In this document: positions 1-7,612 of the stretch, piece after piece
Layout: every line of letters starts with the position of its first letter
Position numbering within the stretch: the stretch's first letter is position 1
Source: Geomonas diazotrophica
Lineage (GTDB): Bacteria > Desulfobacterota > Desulfuromonadia > Geobacterales > Geobacteraceae
NCBI RefSeq assembly: GCF_018919385.1
Contig: NZ_JAHLMF010000004.1
Location: forward strand, 1-64,000
DNA length: 64,000 bases
Direction of reading: 5' to 3'
Program-made: the position numbers and the translations under genes
Notes under the pieces: model-generated
Databases searched by the model: none
Seen by the model: only the letters and a program-made list of their open reading frames with translations
What the model was told of the DNA's origin: nothing

Positions 1-74
1 TTAGACTCCGACAGGGCGGCAACGGCTACTTTGGCTTTGAATTCTGCGCTGTGACGGGTGCGATGTTGTGGCAT
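1..74 (-). CDS. IS3-family transposase OrfA, N-terminus only (runs off left edge)
   Basis: The minus strand from an ATG at 74 reads MPQHRTRHSAEFKAKVAVAA and stays open to the window edge. This basic H-S-x-E-F-K-x-K-V-A start is typical of the helix-turn-helix OrfA of IS3/IS911-type elements, which binds the element ends and makes the transposase with OrfB by frameshifting (family knowledge). A strong ribosome site (GGAGAGG) sits just upstream of the ATG. Only about 24 codons are visible, so whether the element is intact cannot be judged. The outer end of the insertion sequence may lie near 143, where the minus strand reads TGAAGTGGTTGCGG, resembling an IS3-type terminal repeat; that end is a guess. 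Confidence 0.75.
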   Translation of the reverse strand, partial: MPQHRTRHSAEFKAKVAVAALSES

Positions 75-165
75 TGAACCTCTCCTCTGGAAATAGGTCG
101 GTCCATTGCTTATCACCCTGTCTCAAAAACCGCAACCACTTCAGGACATCCACTTTACAAAACCC

Positions 166-270
166 CTTTGCACGTTGCTTTTGGGGCTTTGCGCGTTGGC
201 TTTCCCCCTCTGCAGGCTGACTTTGTAGCTTTGCAAGCTTGCATCGGTCCTTTGCAAGCTGACATTGTCG
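166..270. repeat. Degenerate 21-bp tandem repeat, five copies
   Basis: Five head-to-tail units start at 166, 187, 208, 229 and 250. Each begins CTTTGC or CTCTGC and has a GTTG, GCTG or CTTG core near the middle. The last two units share CTTTGCAAGCT. Because the period is divisible by three, every reading frame yields a seven-residue periodic peptide. Confidence 0.85.
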
Positions 271-404
271 GTACGCGACGGAAAAAAAGGGAAAGCAGGT
301 GATCCTGGGCGGAAATCGAGAGGAGGCAAGGCCGTTCCGGCATGTTTCTTGTCCAAAGCCAGCGGTTTCCCACCGATGCAACGCTAAAAGGTCCAAAAGC
401 AGCT

Positions 405-448
405 GCTTTTTTGCAAAAGCACGCTTGCAAAGGTCCTCTGCAAGCGTG
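405..448 (-). terminator. Candidate intrinsic terminator after the wzi-like gene
   Basis: CACGCTTGC at 420-428 and GCAAGCGTG at 440-448 form a perfect 9-bp stem with an 11-nt loop, about 30 bp beyond the stop of the wzi-like gene. On the minus strand the stem is followed by CTTTTGC, so the U-tract is short and interrupted. Plausible but not strong. Confidence 0.4.
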
Positions 449-476
449 AAGAGCATCTAAAGCAGTCAGCAGCGCA

Positions 477-2114
477 TCAATAGCGGTAGGAAAGCTCTGC
501 ACGCAGGAGCCGGTTCATCTGCGTGTCGCCGGCGCGCAGCTCGTAGTTGTGGATCCACTCCTGCCCGTAGAGAAGCAGGGCGTTCCATTCCTTGGAGAAC
601 GGGAAGGTCCAGGTGGCGCGGAGGGCGTTCTTGCGCTCGATCGCCTGCATGACGCCGGCGGCATCGAAGCGGCCGGAGGCGTCGACGGTCACGCGCCCGT
701 AGTCGCCGCGCCTGGTGTGGAAGGCCTCGAGCGCGAGGTTGTTGCGGACCGAGAACCAGTGGCTGTAGCGCAGGAAGAAGTCCTGGGTGGCGCCCCCCTG
801 CGAGTGTCCGATGGGCATGTTGTACCTCAGATACCCTTCCGGGAAGGTGCCGTTGGTGTAGAGGATACGGTTTCCGCGGAAATACTCGAAGCGGAGGTCG
901 TCCCTGCCACTTTCGGTGAGACGCGGGAGGTAGAAGCCTGCGACATAGCTCTCCACTATGGGCCAGAACGAGGCGGAGTCCTCGCCCGAGAGCTCGCCGT
1001 AGAGTTCGGTGTTGCGCAACCAAGGCAGTCTCAAGCGCAGGTCGAACCCAGCCACGGTGTTGGAGTTGTCATCGCTGGTACCGCCGACGATGCCGCGGAC
1101 GATGTCCCCCAGGCTGTTGTTGACGCCGGGACCGCCGACCTGCCGCCCCAGGTTGATGCCGAACTCGAGGTCATCCAGCGGCTTCATGGCCAGTTTGCCT
1201 GCAAAGAAGAAAGGCTGGCGCTCCAGTCCGTCGGTGACGGTCTTTTCGAACCGGGAGAAGATCAGGGAGTATTTCAGGTCCCATAGGTATTTCGTCTTCA
1301 CCAATTCGGGGCTGGAGAGCTTGACGAGGTCGAAGTTCCTGGCGTTGTTGGTGAGGGTGATAGCGCCGCGATAGCCCGGCCCCAGCCAGTTTTCGTCCCG
1401 TCCCACCTCCAGTTCGAGCCCCTTCCCCCCCAGCTTGACATAGCCCCGGTTCAAGCGCAGGCGCGCCTCATCGGCGTCTTCTGACCAAAGCAGCATCGGT
1501 TCCACTAACGCCGAGGCATATGAGGAGACGTAGAGCGCACCGCTCGCCCTGAGGTCGACGTTGGAGCCGGCGCGATAAACCGCGCCGTCGTTGTTCTCGA
1601 AAAGAGGCGTTCCTTCAGTTCCACGCTGCTGGACCGGAGATGGATATGGATTGGCGGGCCTTAGGCCGCTGCCGATGCCGAAGACCCCGTCGTTGCCCGG
1701 GTCGTGCACGGCCCGGAAGTAGCTCCGCGGAGCACCGTCCACGTAGACATAGCGAAGTCGAGCGGCGGCAACCGGAGCGAAATCGAACGTAGGCGCCGCG
1801 TCCTCGCGGCCGTAGTAGGAGAGTTCGCGCGGCAGCAGTTCGTTCAGGCGATCGAGCAGTTCCGCGGCCAAGGCAGGCTGTCCGCCGGCGGCAGCCCGCG
1901 CTTCGGCCTCCTTGACCAGGCGTGCGGCCTCCGCCTGCGACAGGGGGCGGATACCCTTCACGTCCGAGGATATGAGCCCGAAACCGGACAACTTCTCGAG
2001 GTATGAATAAACGGGACTGTCCAGCGGGATATTCGGTGAGGAAAGCGCAAAGGCAAGACAGGGATATAAGACGACTACGCATGCCGCGACGACAATAAAC
2101 TTGGACAATTTCAT
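477..2114 (-). CDS. Wzi-type capsule assembly outer-membrane protein
   Basis: A 545-residue protein with a clear signal peptide (about residues 1-24, ending FALS) and a C-terminus of alternating hydrophobic and aromatic residues ending LSYRY, as in outer-membrane beta-barrels. The composition and the central segment (GRDENWLGPGYRGAITLTNN, then runs of strand-like sequence) match the Wzi family. In Klebsiella and E. coli, Wzi is a barrel that attaches exported capsule at the cell surface (family knowledge). It is the last gene of the polysaccharide locus, downstream of the CapD/WbpM-type gene and separated from it by the nuclease-bearing repeat element at 2131-2620. A role in anchoring or assembling the polymer made by this locus is an inference from position and fold. 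Confidence 0.8.
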   Translation of the reverse strand: MKLSKFIVVAACVVVLYPCLAFALSSPNIPLDSPVYSYLEKLSGFGLISSDVKGIRPLSQAEAARLVKEAEARAAAGGQPALAAELLDRLNELLPRELSYYGREDAAPTFDFAPVAAARLRYVYVDGAPRSYFRAVHDPGNDGVFGIGSGLRPANPYPSPVQQRGTEGTPLFENNDGAVYRAGSNVDLRASGALYVSSYASALVEPMLLWSEDADEARLRLNRGYVKLGGKGLELEVGRDENWLGPGYRGAITLTNNARNFDLVKLSSPELVKTKYLWDLKYSLIFSRFEKTVTDGLERQPFFFAGKLAMKPLDDLEFGINLGRQVGGPGVNNSLGDIVRGIVGGTSDDNSNTVAGFDLRLRLPWLRNTELYGELSGEDSASFWPIVESYVAGFYLPRLTESGRDDLRFEYFRGNRILYTNGTFPEGYLRYNMPIGHSQGGATQDFFLRYSHWFSVRNNLALEAFHTRRGDYGRVTVDASGRFDAAGVMQAIERKNALRATWTFPFSKEWNALLLYGQEWIHNYELRAGDTQMNRLLRAELSYRY

Positions 2115-2130
2115 TCAATTCTCAATCTTT

Positions 2131-2620
2131 TAACAGGGATAAAAAGGATAAAAGGGATGACTACCCACACAATCTGTTGCCTAATCTTCGATATTCCAAT
2201 TTAGGAGAACCGAAATTAATCAGTAACCCGACGCCAATGCCGGTGGCTTTAAGGTAATTCAGGACCTGGGCTACATGCTCGGGAGCTAAAGCTTTTACAG
2301 CCTTTAACTCTAGCAACACGGTACCCTCAACAACGACATCCGCGTAGAAATCGCCAACGTTTTTCTTGCGGTAAAAGACCTGCAGGGGAACTTGCGCCCG
2401 TGCCTGAAGACCTGCTTCTTCAAGAGCTATCAAAAGGGATCTTTCGTAAACCGACTCAAGAAAGCCGTTGCCTAATTCATTACTCACGTCAAAGCAGGCG
2501 GCTAGAATCTTCCCGGTCAAATCTTCATAAATCATCGCGGTCTCCTTAGATTCAGAAGTTGTATCGGATGATCCTAAGAAGTGCTTCGTTTTATCCCCTT
2601 TATCCCCTTTATCCCTGTAA
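2131..2620. mobile_element. Inverted-repeat element enclosing a GxxExxY nuclease-like gene
   Basis: The left arm (2131-2159) reads TAACAGGGAT followed by A-rich GGGAT/GGAT iterations. The right arm (2591-2620) is its inverted counterpart, ending ATCCCTGTAA. Between them lies only the GxxExxY gene (2161-2535), whose stop codon begins two bases after the left arm. The same arms, without a gene, recur at 45264-45375, 46490-46514 (right side degraded), 47576-47673 and 60308-60468. The element sits exactly between two genes of the polysaccharide locus. Mobility is inferred from recurrence; no target duplication was identified. Confidence 0.65.
2161..2535 (-). CDS. GxxExxY protein, PD-(D/E)XK nuclease-like
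   Basis: A 124-residue protein. Residues 24-30 (GFLESVY) are the GxxExxY signature that names the family. A PD-(D/E)XK-type core is visible as D66, then E76-x-K78 in LLELKAVK. The family is placed in the PD-(D/E)XK nuclease superfamily (family knowledge), but I know of no settled biochemical function. The start chosen is the ATG at 2535 (MIYEDLTGKI) because it has an AAGGAGA ribosome site; upstream codons in frame are encoded by the repeat arm and the 3' end of the capD-like gene. The gene is enclosed by inverted arms of a repeat found elsewhere in the window without a gene, which suggests it travels with, or acts on, that repeat (inference). Confidence 0.85.
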   Translation of the reverse strand: MIYEDLTGKILAACFDVSNELGNGFLESVYERSLLIALEEAGLQARAQVPLQVFYRKKNVGDFYADVVVEGTVLLELKAVKALAPEHVAQVLNYLKATGIGVGLLINFGSPKLEYRRLGNRLCG

Positions 2621-2644
2621 ATAGGGTTTTTCTCTAGATCTTGT

Positions 2645-4591
2645 TTAGGCAGCCGTCCCCTCGCTGGTGCCGGCGACGCGGAGGTTTCGGATGAAGGTGA
2701 GTTTTTGGGGCGGGAACAGGTCAGGCCTGACCCGCTGGAAGGCAAACGGCGGTGCCACGTCGAACTCGTAGCGCGGCACGAACTCAGGCACGATGCTGCG
2801 TAACGAGGCCAGCACCTCTCCCAGGTCGTGAGCCCTGGCGTGGTTGAAGAGCTGCTCGAGGTCCGCCGTGACCTTCTTCAGATCAGTCGCCACCGGCGCC
2901 ATGACCCTGATCTTTTTATGGCTGGTAGGCCGGATCCCCTCACCGTCGATCAAAAGCTCCTCGAAGAGCTTCTCCCCGGGCTTGAGGCCGGTGAACTGGA
3001 TCTCGATCTCCTTGTGCGGGATGAAACCGGAAAGCCTTATCAGTTCCTCGGCCAGCGAAAGTATGCGGACCGGCTCTCCCATGTCCAGAACGAAAATCTC
3101 ACCCCCATGCCCGATGCAGCCGGCTTGCATGACCAGCTGAGACGCCTCCGGAATCGTCATGAAGTAGCGCACGACATCCTTGTCTGTCACGGTGACCGGG
3201 CCGCCCTTGCGGATCTGCTCCTTGAACAGGGGTATGACGCTCCCGTTGCTCCCCAAGACATTGCCGAAACGCACCGTGGTGAACTTGGTCTGGCTCTTCG
3301 CCGCCAGCGCCTGAACGTAGATTTCGGCGCTCCTCTTGGTGGCCCCCATGACGTTGGTCGGGTTGACCGCCTTGTCCGTGGAGACCATGACGAAATTGCG
3401 CACCTTGAACTTGTGCGCCGCGTCCGCCACGATCTTCGACCCCAGCACGTTGTTGAGAACCGCCTCGGCCGGGTTGTACTCCATCATGGCCACGTGCTTG
3501 TAGGCCGCGGCATGGAACACCACCTCCGGGCCGAACTCGTCGAAGACCGTCTCGACCCGATCCTGGTTCTTCACGTCACCCACCATCGGGATGATGCGCA
3601 GGTCAGGGAAGGCGGCGGCGAGCTCCTTTTCGATGTAAAATAGCGGGGTCTCGGCGTGGTCGAACAGCACCAGTTTTGCCGGTTTGAACAGGGCGACCTG
3701 GCGGCAGATCTCGCTGCCGATGCTCCCCGCCGCGCCGGTCACCAGCACCCTTTTGTCGGTAAGGTAGTTGCGGATCGCGGTCTGGTCCAAGGCCACCGGG
3801 TCGCGCCCCAGGAGGTCCTCGATCTCCACGTCCTTGATCTGGCTCATGGAAAACTTGCCGTCGATGATGTCGGTGATCCCCGGCAGGGTCTTGAAGCGCG
3901 CCTTGGCCCGTTCGCAGTTGGTTATAACCCGGCGCATCAGCTCCGGCCCGCCGGAGGGGATGGCGAAGATGACCTCCTCGACGCTGTACTTGCGCACCAG
4001 CGCGCAAAGCCGGTCGGTCCCGCCGATAACGCGCACGCCTGAGAGCCGCATCCCCTTTTTCTCCGGGTCGTCATCCACGAAACCTATCACGTTATAGGTG
4101 GCGTCGGCCTGCTTGCGGATCTCCTTGAGCAGGAGGTTCCCAGCCTCACCCGCACCGATGATGAGCGTCCTTCTCCCCTTGTGCAGACTGGGGATCAACT
4201 GGGTTTCCCGGTAGATGCGCCAGAGCAGCCGACTGGTCGCGACCATGGAAAAGAGCAGGAACCAATCCAGGATGTAGACGGACCGAGGCAGGGCGAAAGG
4301 ACCCTTCATGAAAACGAGTGCAAGGGCCGAGAGCAGCGAAGAGAGTGTCACCACCTTGAAGATCTCGTAACCGTCCTGCAGCGATGCATAGCGCCAGATG
4401 CTGCGGTACATGCCCGAGGCGATGAACATGATCGGCTTGGCCGAAAGGATTACCAGCAATCCATGCAGCAGGTTATTGAACTGCTCGGAGGGTATTTGAA
4501 AGTCAAAGCGAAGCAGGAAGGAGAGAACGAAAGCACCAGCAATGAGCACAACATCGAGGAAAAACACAAGGATTCTTCTAGTGCGGAACAT
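2645..4591 (-). CDS. Membrane nucleotide-sugar 4,6-dehydratase, CapD/WbpM/PglF family
   Basis: 648 residues. Four hydrophobic segments occupy roughly residues 5-125. A first nucleotide-binding fold follows (GAGEAG, about 147), then a second Rossmann domain with GAAGSIGSE at 286-294. The short-chain dehydrogenase centre is STDKA (about 404-408) and MGATK (415-419). The Met in place of Tyr before xxxK is characteristic of the large membrane WbpM/PglF dehydratases, which make UDP-4-keto-6-deoxy sugars from UDP-GlcNAc (family knowledge). It probably supplies the QuiNAc-, FucNAc- or bacillosamine-like residue on which the repeat unit is built; the sugar-phosphate transferase at 6928 is a natural partner. 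The start ATG is at 4591. The gene marks the return to GC-rich DNA after the AT-rich island. Confidence 0.88.
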   Translation of the reverse strand: MFRTRRILVFFLDVVLIAGAFVLSFLLRFDFQIPSEQFNNLLHGLLVILSAKPIMFIASGMYRSIWRYASLQDGYEIFKVVTLSSLLSALALVFMKGPFALPRSVYILDWFLLFSMVATSRLLWRIYRETQLIPSLHKGRRTLIIGAGEAGNLLLKEIRKQADATYNVIGFVDDDPEKKGMRLSGVRVIGGTDRLCALVRKYSVEEVIFAIPSGGPELMRRVITNCERAKARFKTLPGITDIIDGKFSMSQIKDVEIEDLLGRDPVALDQTAIRNYLTDKRVLVTGAAGSIGSEICRQVALFKPAKLVLFDHAETPLFYIEKELAAAFPDLRIIPMVGDVKNQDRVETVFDEFGPEVVFHAAAYKHVAMMEYNPAEAVLNNVLGSKIVADAAHKFKVRNFVMVSTDKAVNPTNVMGATKRSAEIYVQALAAKSQTKFTTVRFGNVLGSNGSVIPLFKEQIRKGGPVTVTDKDVVRYFMTIPEASQLVMQAGCIGHGGEIFVLDMGEPVRILSLAEELIRLSGFIPHKEIEIQFTGLKPGEKLFEELLIDGEGIRPTSHKKIRVMAPVATDLKKVTADLEQLFNHARAHDLGEVLASLRSIVPEFVPRYEFDVAPPFAFQRVRPDLFPPQKLTFIRNLRVAGTSEGTAA

Positions 4592-4830
4592 GTCCCCCCC
4601 ACAGCACGACAGGTCATTATGAACCTAAAGAGTCTACATTAAAACTAACATATACAACTATACCATCTGGCCTAAAAAAAGCAAACCTTAATGTAATATT
4701 TTCCGTTGGCTACTCGGACTGTCACAGCGTTAATCGTATGAGACAGTAAGAGGTGGTAGTAAAGTCCAATCCAGCCGGGAATTGCCCCGTTGCAAGCCCC
4801 AAAAAACGGAGCACGGTACCAGGACTTTAT

Positions 4831-5697
4831 TTAAAGAGGCAAGGAGCATGTTTGTGCAGAATCAAGGGCATCAACGTCCTGCAGATATTTAGAACTCACC
4901 AACTTATGAACCGTACTCTTTAACTCGAGTGAATTCGACAGTAACTGTTCATTGGTGTACAGCGATACAGTCCTGTTGTATTTTTTCAATGAGTCAACCT
5001 CTTTACAGAACCTACCGGCCCCCACCTCAGGTGATACGCCTTCATAAACGAGGTTGAAATCCCGAGACAAAATGACCTGAGACGACCCCAATCTATGGTG
5101 TTCAGATAAAATCAATTCAGAACCGAGAGCGCCTTGACCAATTCTCGCTATCCCTCCAAATCCAAACTTTATGCTTTGGGACTTTATGCTGGAGGCCAGA
5201 TACTCAACGATCCCGCAGGAAAGAAGTTCGAACATAAAATCTAATTTCAATGATAAATGGAGATCGTTAAGTCCGATGTGGATGTTTTGTATTCCATTTA
5301 CTTTAACAATTTCGTTCACCCGTGCCAGAGCCTGACCAGTTTCTAACAGCAAGCACGTCTCCACCCGACCTCGCACCAGTGTGAGAAATTTATCGACCTC
5401 CACAGCATTTGTAAACATGGGGAGCATGAGGATATCGGCACCAAGTTCAATGCATCTTGTTATCTCGCCAGCCGAATCATCATGTAGCGGGTTTATCCGC
5501 ACCATCAATTGTGAGGAGTTCAGCACTTTACGTATTTTTGTCACGTCCTCCAAAGTATGACGGGAAATCACACTATTCAAATGCCCCTGTCTTTCATCTT
5601 TCCCATTGATTTCCAGATCAACCATTACCTTGTGAACTCCCGCCATCTGGGCGGCACCCGCTCTAAAGGGGTCATTGGTTATATATATAAAGTCCAT
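4831..5697 (-). CDS. HpcH/HpaI-like aldolase (citrate lyase beta superfamily)
   Basis: 288 residues with the TIM-barrel motifs of the HpcH/HpaI and CitE superfamily: VDLE (26-29), a catalytic-type Arg in MVRINP (R67), GADILMLPM (87-95), a metal-ligand Glu in LLLET (E119) and Asp in IGLNDLHLS (D145). These enzymes make or break C-C bonds between pyruvate or acyl-CoA and an aldehyde or acid, using a divalent metal (family knowledge). The substrate cannot be told. The ATG overlaps the stop of the upstream PLP decarboxylase gene by one base (TAATG), so the two are translationally coupled. The AT-rich sequence is unlike the rest of the locus. With the decarboxylase and the class IV aminotransferase it could make an unusual amino or keto-acid substituent (inference). 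Confidence 0.7.
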   Translation of the reverse strand: MDFIYITNDPFRAGAAQMAGVHKVMVDLEINGKDERQGHLNSVISRHTLEDVTKIRKVLNSSQLMVRINPLHDDSAGEITRCIELGADILMLPMFTNAVEVDKFLTLVRGRVETCLLLETGQALARVNEIVKVNGIQNIHIGLNDLHLSLKLDFMFELLSCGIVEYLASSIKSQSIKFGFGGIARIGQGALGSELILSEHHRLGSSQVILSRDFNLVYEGVSPEVGAGRFCKEVDSLKKYNRTVSLYTNEQLLSNSLELKSTVHKLVSSKYLQDVDALDSAQTCSLPL

Positions 5698-6926
5698 TAA
5701 TAGCTCACAAAGTTCTTAAAAATATAATCCGATGTTTCTCGAGTCCTGACAACTGAGTACCCGCCTCCTTCAACTTTCTTTATAATTGCACAGTTAGGCA
5801 AAATAAACGGAGGTTTCATCACTATCGAGTAAGAGCCAACATTCTCGTAGACAATGAAATCTCCAACCTCCGCATAGCCTTTAACTGACTTGGAAAGGTA
5901 GTCGCTCTCTATGCATGTGAACCCTGTGACATCGAAAAACTGCGAAGCCTCACCTACATCAGTAGAAGCATCGCGGTTAAGTATCGATACTGGCAAGTTG
6001 AGCGAACGTGCGACGGGGCTGATGTTAAAGATGCTTCCGGACACGTTTACTATACGTCTGCCATTTATATTTTTAATATTGATGATTTTTGTATAGAATT
6101 TAAAAGTATCAGCAACCAAGGCAGTTCCAGGCTCGATAAAAAGCAGAGGCTTTTTGCTTTGTCCTTCAAAGGCCCGGGCAAATTTTGTACATATCACTTT
6201 TGCATAATCAGAAAAATTGGGCAGTTCGAACTTGTATGTCATCTTAAGCTTATCAGGCATGTTGCCAAAGTATCCACCGCCTATGTTGATAAAGTCAGGC
6301 GGCTCACTGAAAAGGTTTTGACACAATTCAATCATACGCTCGACTCTCACAGCATACGAAGACAAGTCACGATTAGGGAAATGGCAGTGCAGGCCAGCCA
6401 ACCTCAAATTTGGTGAGTTGTTGATAGTCTGAACTGCATGTCGAAATTCCTCGCCTCCAACATCAAAACCAAAGCGCGACTGCAAGTTATCGTCAATGGG
6501 GAAATTGCATCTGATTGCAACATTTATGACGCGCGTTGACGCCTCAAGCGAGGTAGCGACTGCCATATTCAGGTCGCGGATGGAGTCCAAATTAACCAAA
6601 GCCCCGGACAAGAGTGCGGCCCGAATGGAATCAAAAGACTTGTACGGACCATTATAGACGATCCTTTCAGGCAAGACACCAAGCCTGCAGGCAAGGTTAT
6701 ATTCCATCTCCGATACTACTTCGGCATACCCGCCAAGCTGATCGACAAGTTTGCAGATGTCAGGGGTATAATTAGTCTTGTAAGAATATGCTATTTGAGT
6801 TTGGCCATACAATGCTTTGAAGGCATGGTCCATCCTCCTGAAATTATCTATAAACCTGCCCTCATCATAAACAAAAAAAGGATCTCCATATTGTTTACTT
6901 AGTTCCTCGGCCTCGGTCCACGCCAT
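5697..6926 (-). CDS. Type III PLP-dependent decarboxylase (DAP/ornithine decarboxylase fold)
   Basis: 409 residues with the alanine-racemase-like barrel and C-terminal beta domain of LysA-type decarboxylases. K50 in AYSYKTN is the PLP lysine. GLHCHF, INIGGGYFG and EPGTALV are the family's phosphate-binding and active-site segments, and the C-terminal GFTCIESDYL and GDFIVYENVGSYS correspond to the Cys-Glu and Gly-Ala-Tyr segments of DAP decarboxylase. The last segment reads NVGSYS rather than the usual GAYG, so the substrate may differ from diaminopimelate. It begins 1 bp after the sugar-phosphate transferase stop and is coupled to the aldolase gene. It lies in the AT-rich island among surface-sugar genes, not among lysine genes, so I do not assign lysA. 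Confidence 0.78.
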   Translation of the reverse strand: MAWTEAEELSKQYGDPFFVYDEGRFIDNFRRMDHAFKALYGQTQIAYSYKTNYTPDICKLVDQLGGYAEVVSEMEYNLACRLGVLPERIVYNGPYKSFDSIRAALLSGALVNLDSIRDLNMAVATSLEASTRVINVAIRCNFPIDDNLQSRFGFDVGGEEFRHAVQTINNSPNLRLAGLHCHFPNRDLSSYAVRVERMIELCQNLFSEPPDFINIGGGYFGNMPDKLKMTYKFELPNFSDYAKVICTKFARAFEGQSKKPLLFIEPGTALVADTFKFYTKIINIKNINGRRIVNVSGSIFNISPVARSLNLPVSILNRDASTDVGEASQFFDVTGFTCIESDYLSKSVKGYAEVGDFIVYENVGSYSIVMKPPFILPNCAIIKKVEGGGYSVVRTRETSDYIFKNFVSY

Positions 6927-6927
6927 G

Positions 6928-7575
6928 TCAGTTCTCCACTCTCTTTTCGATGGTATTTTTCATAAATAATACGACATAAGGAGTTTTAAATAGAATAACT
7001 AGGTCAAGCCAGATTCCTTTTTCCAGGTATTTATCGACATACATGTTGTCTAAAATGATTTTTTCATCCCAGTTTAGATCGTTCCGTCCTGAAATCTGGG
7101 CAAGCCCAGTTATCCCAGGTTTCACCATGAACCGTTTCTTAAGAGTCTCATTGAAGTCTTTATAATCGCCGAGTTCATTGAAAACAGGAGGACGGGGTCC
7201 GACGAAAGACATGGTGCCATTGAGTACATTAATGATCTGGGGAAGTTCATCCAAGCTTGCAACCCTAAGAACCCTGCCAACCTTGGTAATTCTAGGATCA
7301 TCCGAGAAACTGAAAAGCTCAGCCGGACTTTCTATCGAACCGCTTCTTAGAACATCCGTAGCATTGTGAGGGATGGGCGATCTATCAGCATGTTCGATCA
7401 TGGATCGGAACTTGAGCATTTTGAAGATAACGCCGTCTTTGCCAATCCGGTCTTGAGTAAAGAGAACAGGCCCCTTCGAGTCAAGCTTGATTAGAACTGC
7501 AATCACAATAAAAACCGGCGCAAAAAAAATGAGTAGTGTCAGACCAAGTGCTATGTCAAGAATGCGTTTCGCCAT
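6928..7575 (-). CDS. Polyprenyl-phosphate sugar-1-phosphate transferase (initiating, PglC/WcaJ type)
   Basis: 215 residues, the size of the minimal catalytic domain of the bacterial sugar transferase family. One N-terminal hydrophobic segment (about 8-30) is followed by FTQDRIGKDG, FKMLKFRSM and the catalytic Asp-Glu pair (D109-E110) in ASLDELPQIINVLNG. SFVGPRPP and KPGITGLAQISGR are further family hallmarks. The enzyme transfers sugar-1-phosphate from a UDP-sugar to undecaprenyl phosphate on the inner face of the cytoplasmic membrane, starting the repeat unit (family knowledge). Its likely donor is the product of the WbpM/CapD-like dehydratase, possibly after amination. The ORF starts at the ATG at 7575, and its stop is 1 bp from the next start, so it sits in a tight operon. 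Confidence 0.9.
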   Translation of the reverse strand: MAKRILDIALGLTLLIFFAPVFIVIAVLIKLDSKGPVLFTQDRIGKDGVIFKMLKFRSMIEHADRSPIPHNATDVLRSGSIESPAELFSFSDDPRITKVGRVLRVASLDELPQIINVLNGTMSFVGPRPPVFNELGDYKDFNETLKKRFMVKPGITGLAQISGRNDLNWDEKIILDNMYVDKYLEKGIWLDLVILFKTPYVVLFMKNTIEKRVEN

Positions 7576-7612
7576 ATGTTAAAACCTTTCCCTTGCGGTA
7601 AGAGTGCAGCTA

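Larger units (their letters stand above)
75..476. other. Intergenic region with insertion-sequence end, 21-bp tandem repeats and a hairpin
   Basis: This stretch lies between the transposase start and the stop of the wzi-like gene. It holds the untranslated end of the insertion sequence, a five-copy 21-bp tandem repeat (166-270) and a 9-bp-stem hairpin (420-448). All minus-strand frames through the repeat are open and give seven-residue periodic peptides, but there is no convincing start or family match, so I do not call a gene. Confidence 0.6.

Noticed and set aside
1-456. A 151-codon minus-strand open frame and a 71-codon frame (141-356) through the 21-bp repeats
   Set aside because: All frames are open because of the repeat period; no good start, and the real transposase reads in another frame from 74.
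2536-2745. N-terminal extension of the GxxExxY protein
   Set aside because: The added 70 residues are encoded by the repeat arm and by the opposite frame of the capD-like 3' end; the internal ATG at 2535 has a good ribosome site.
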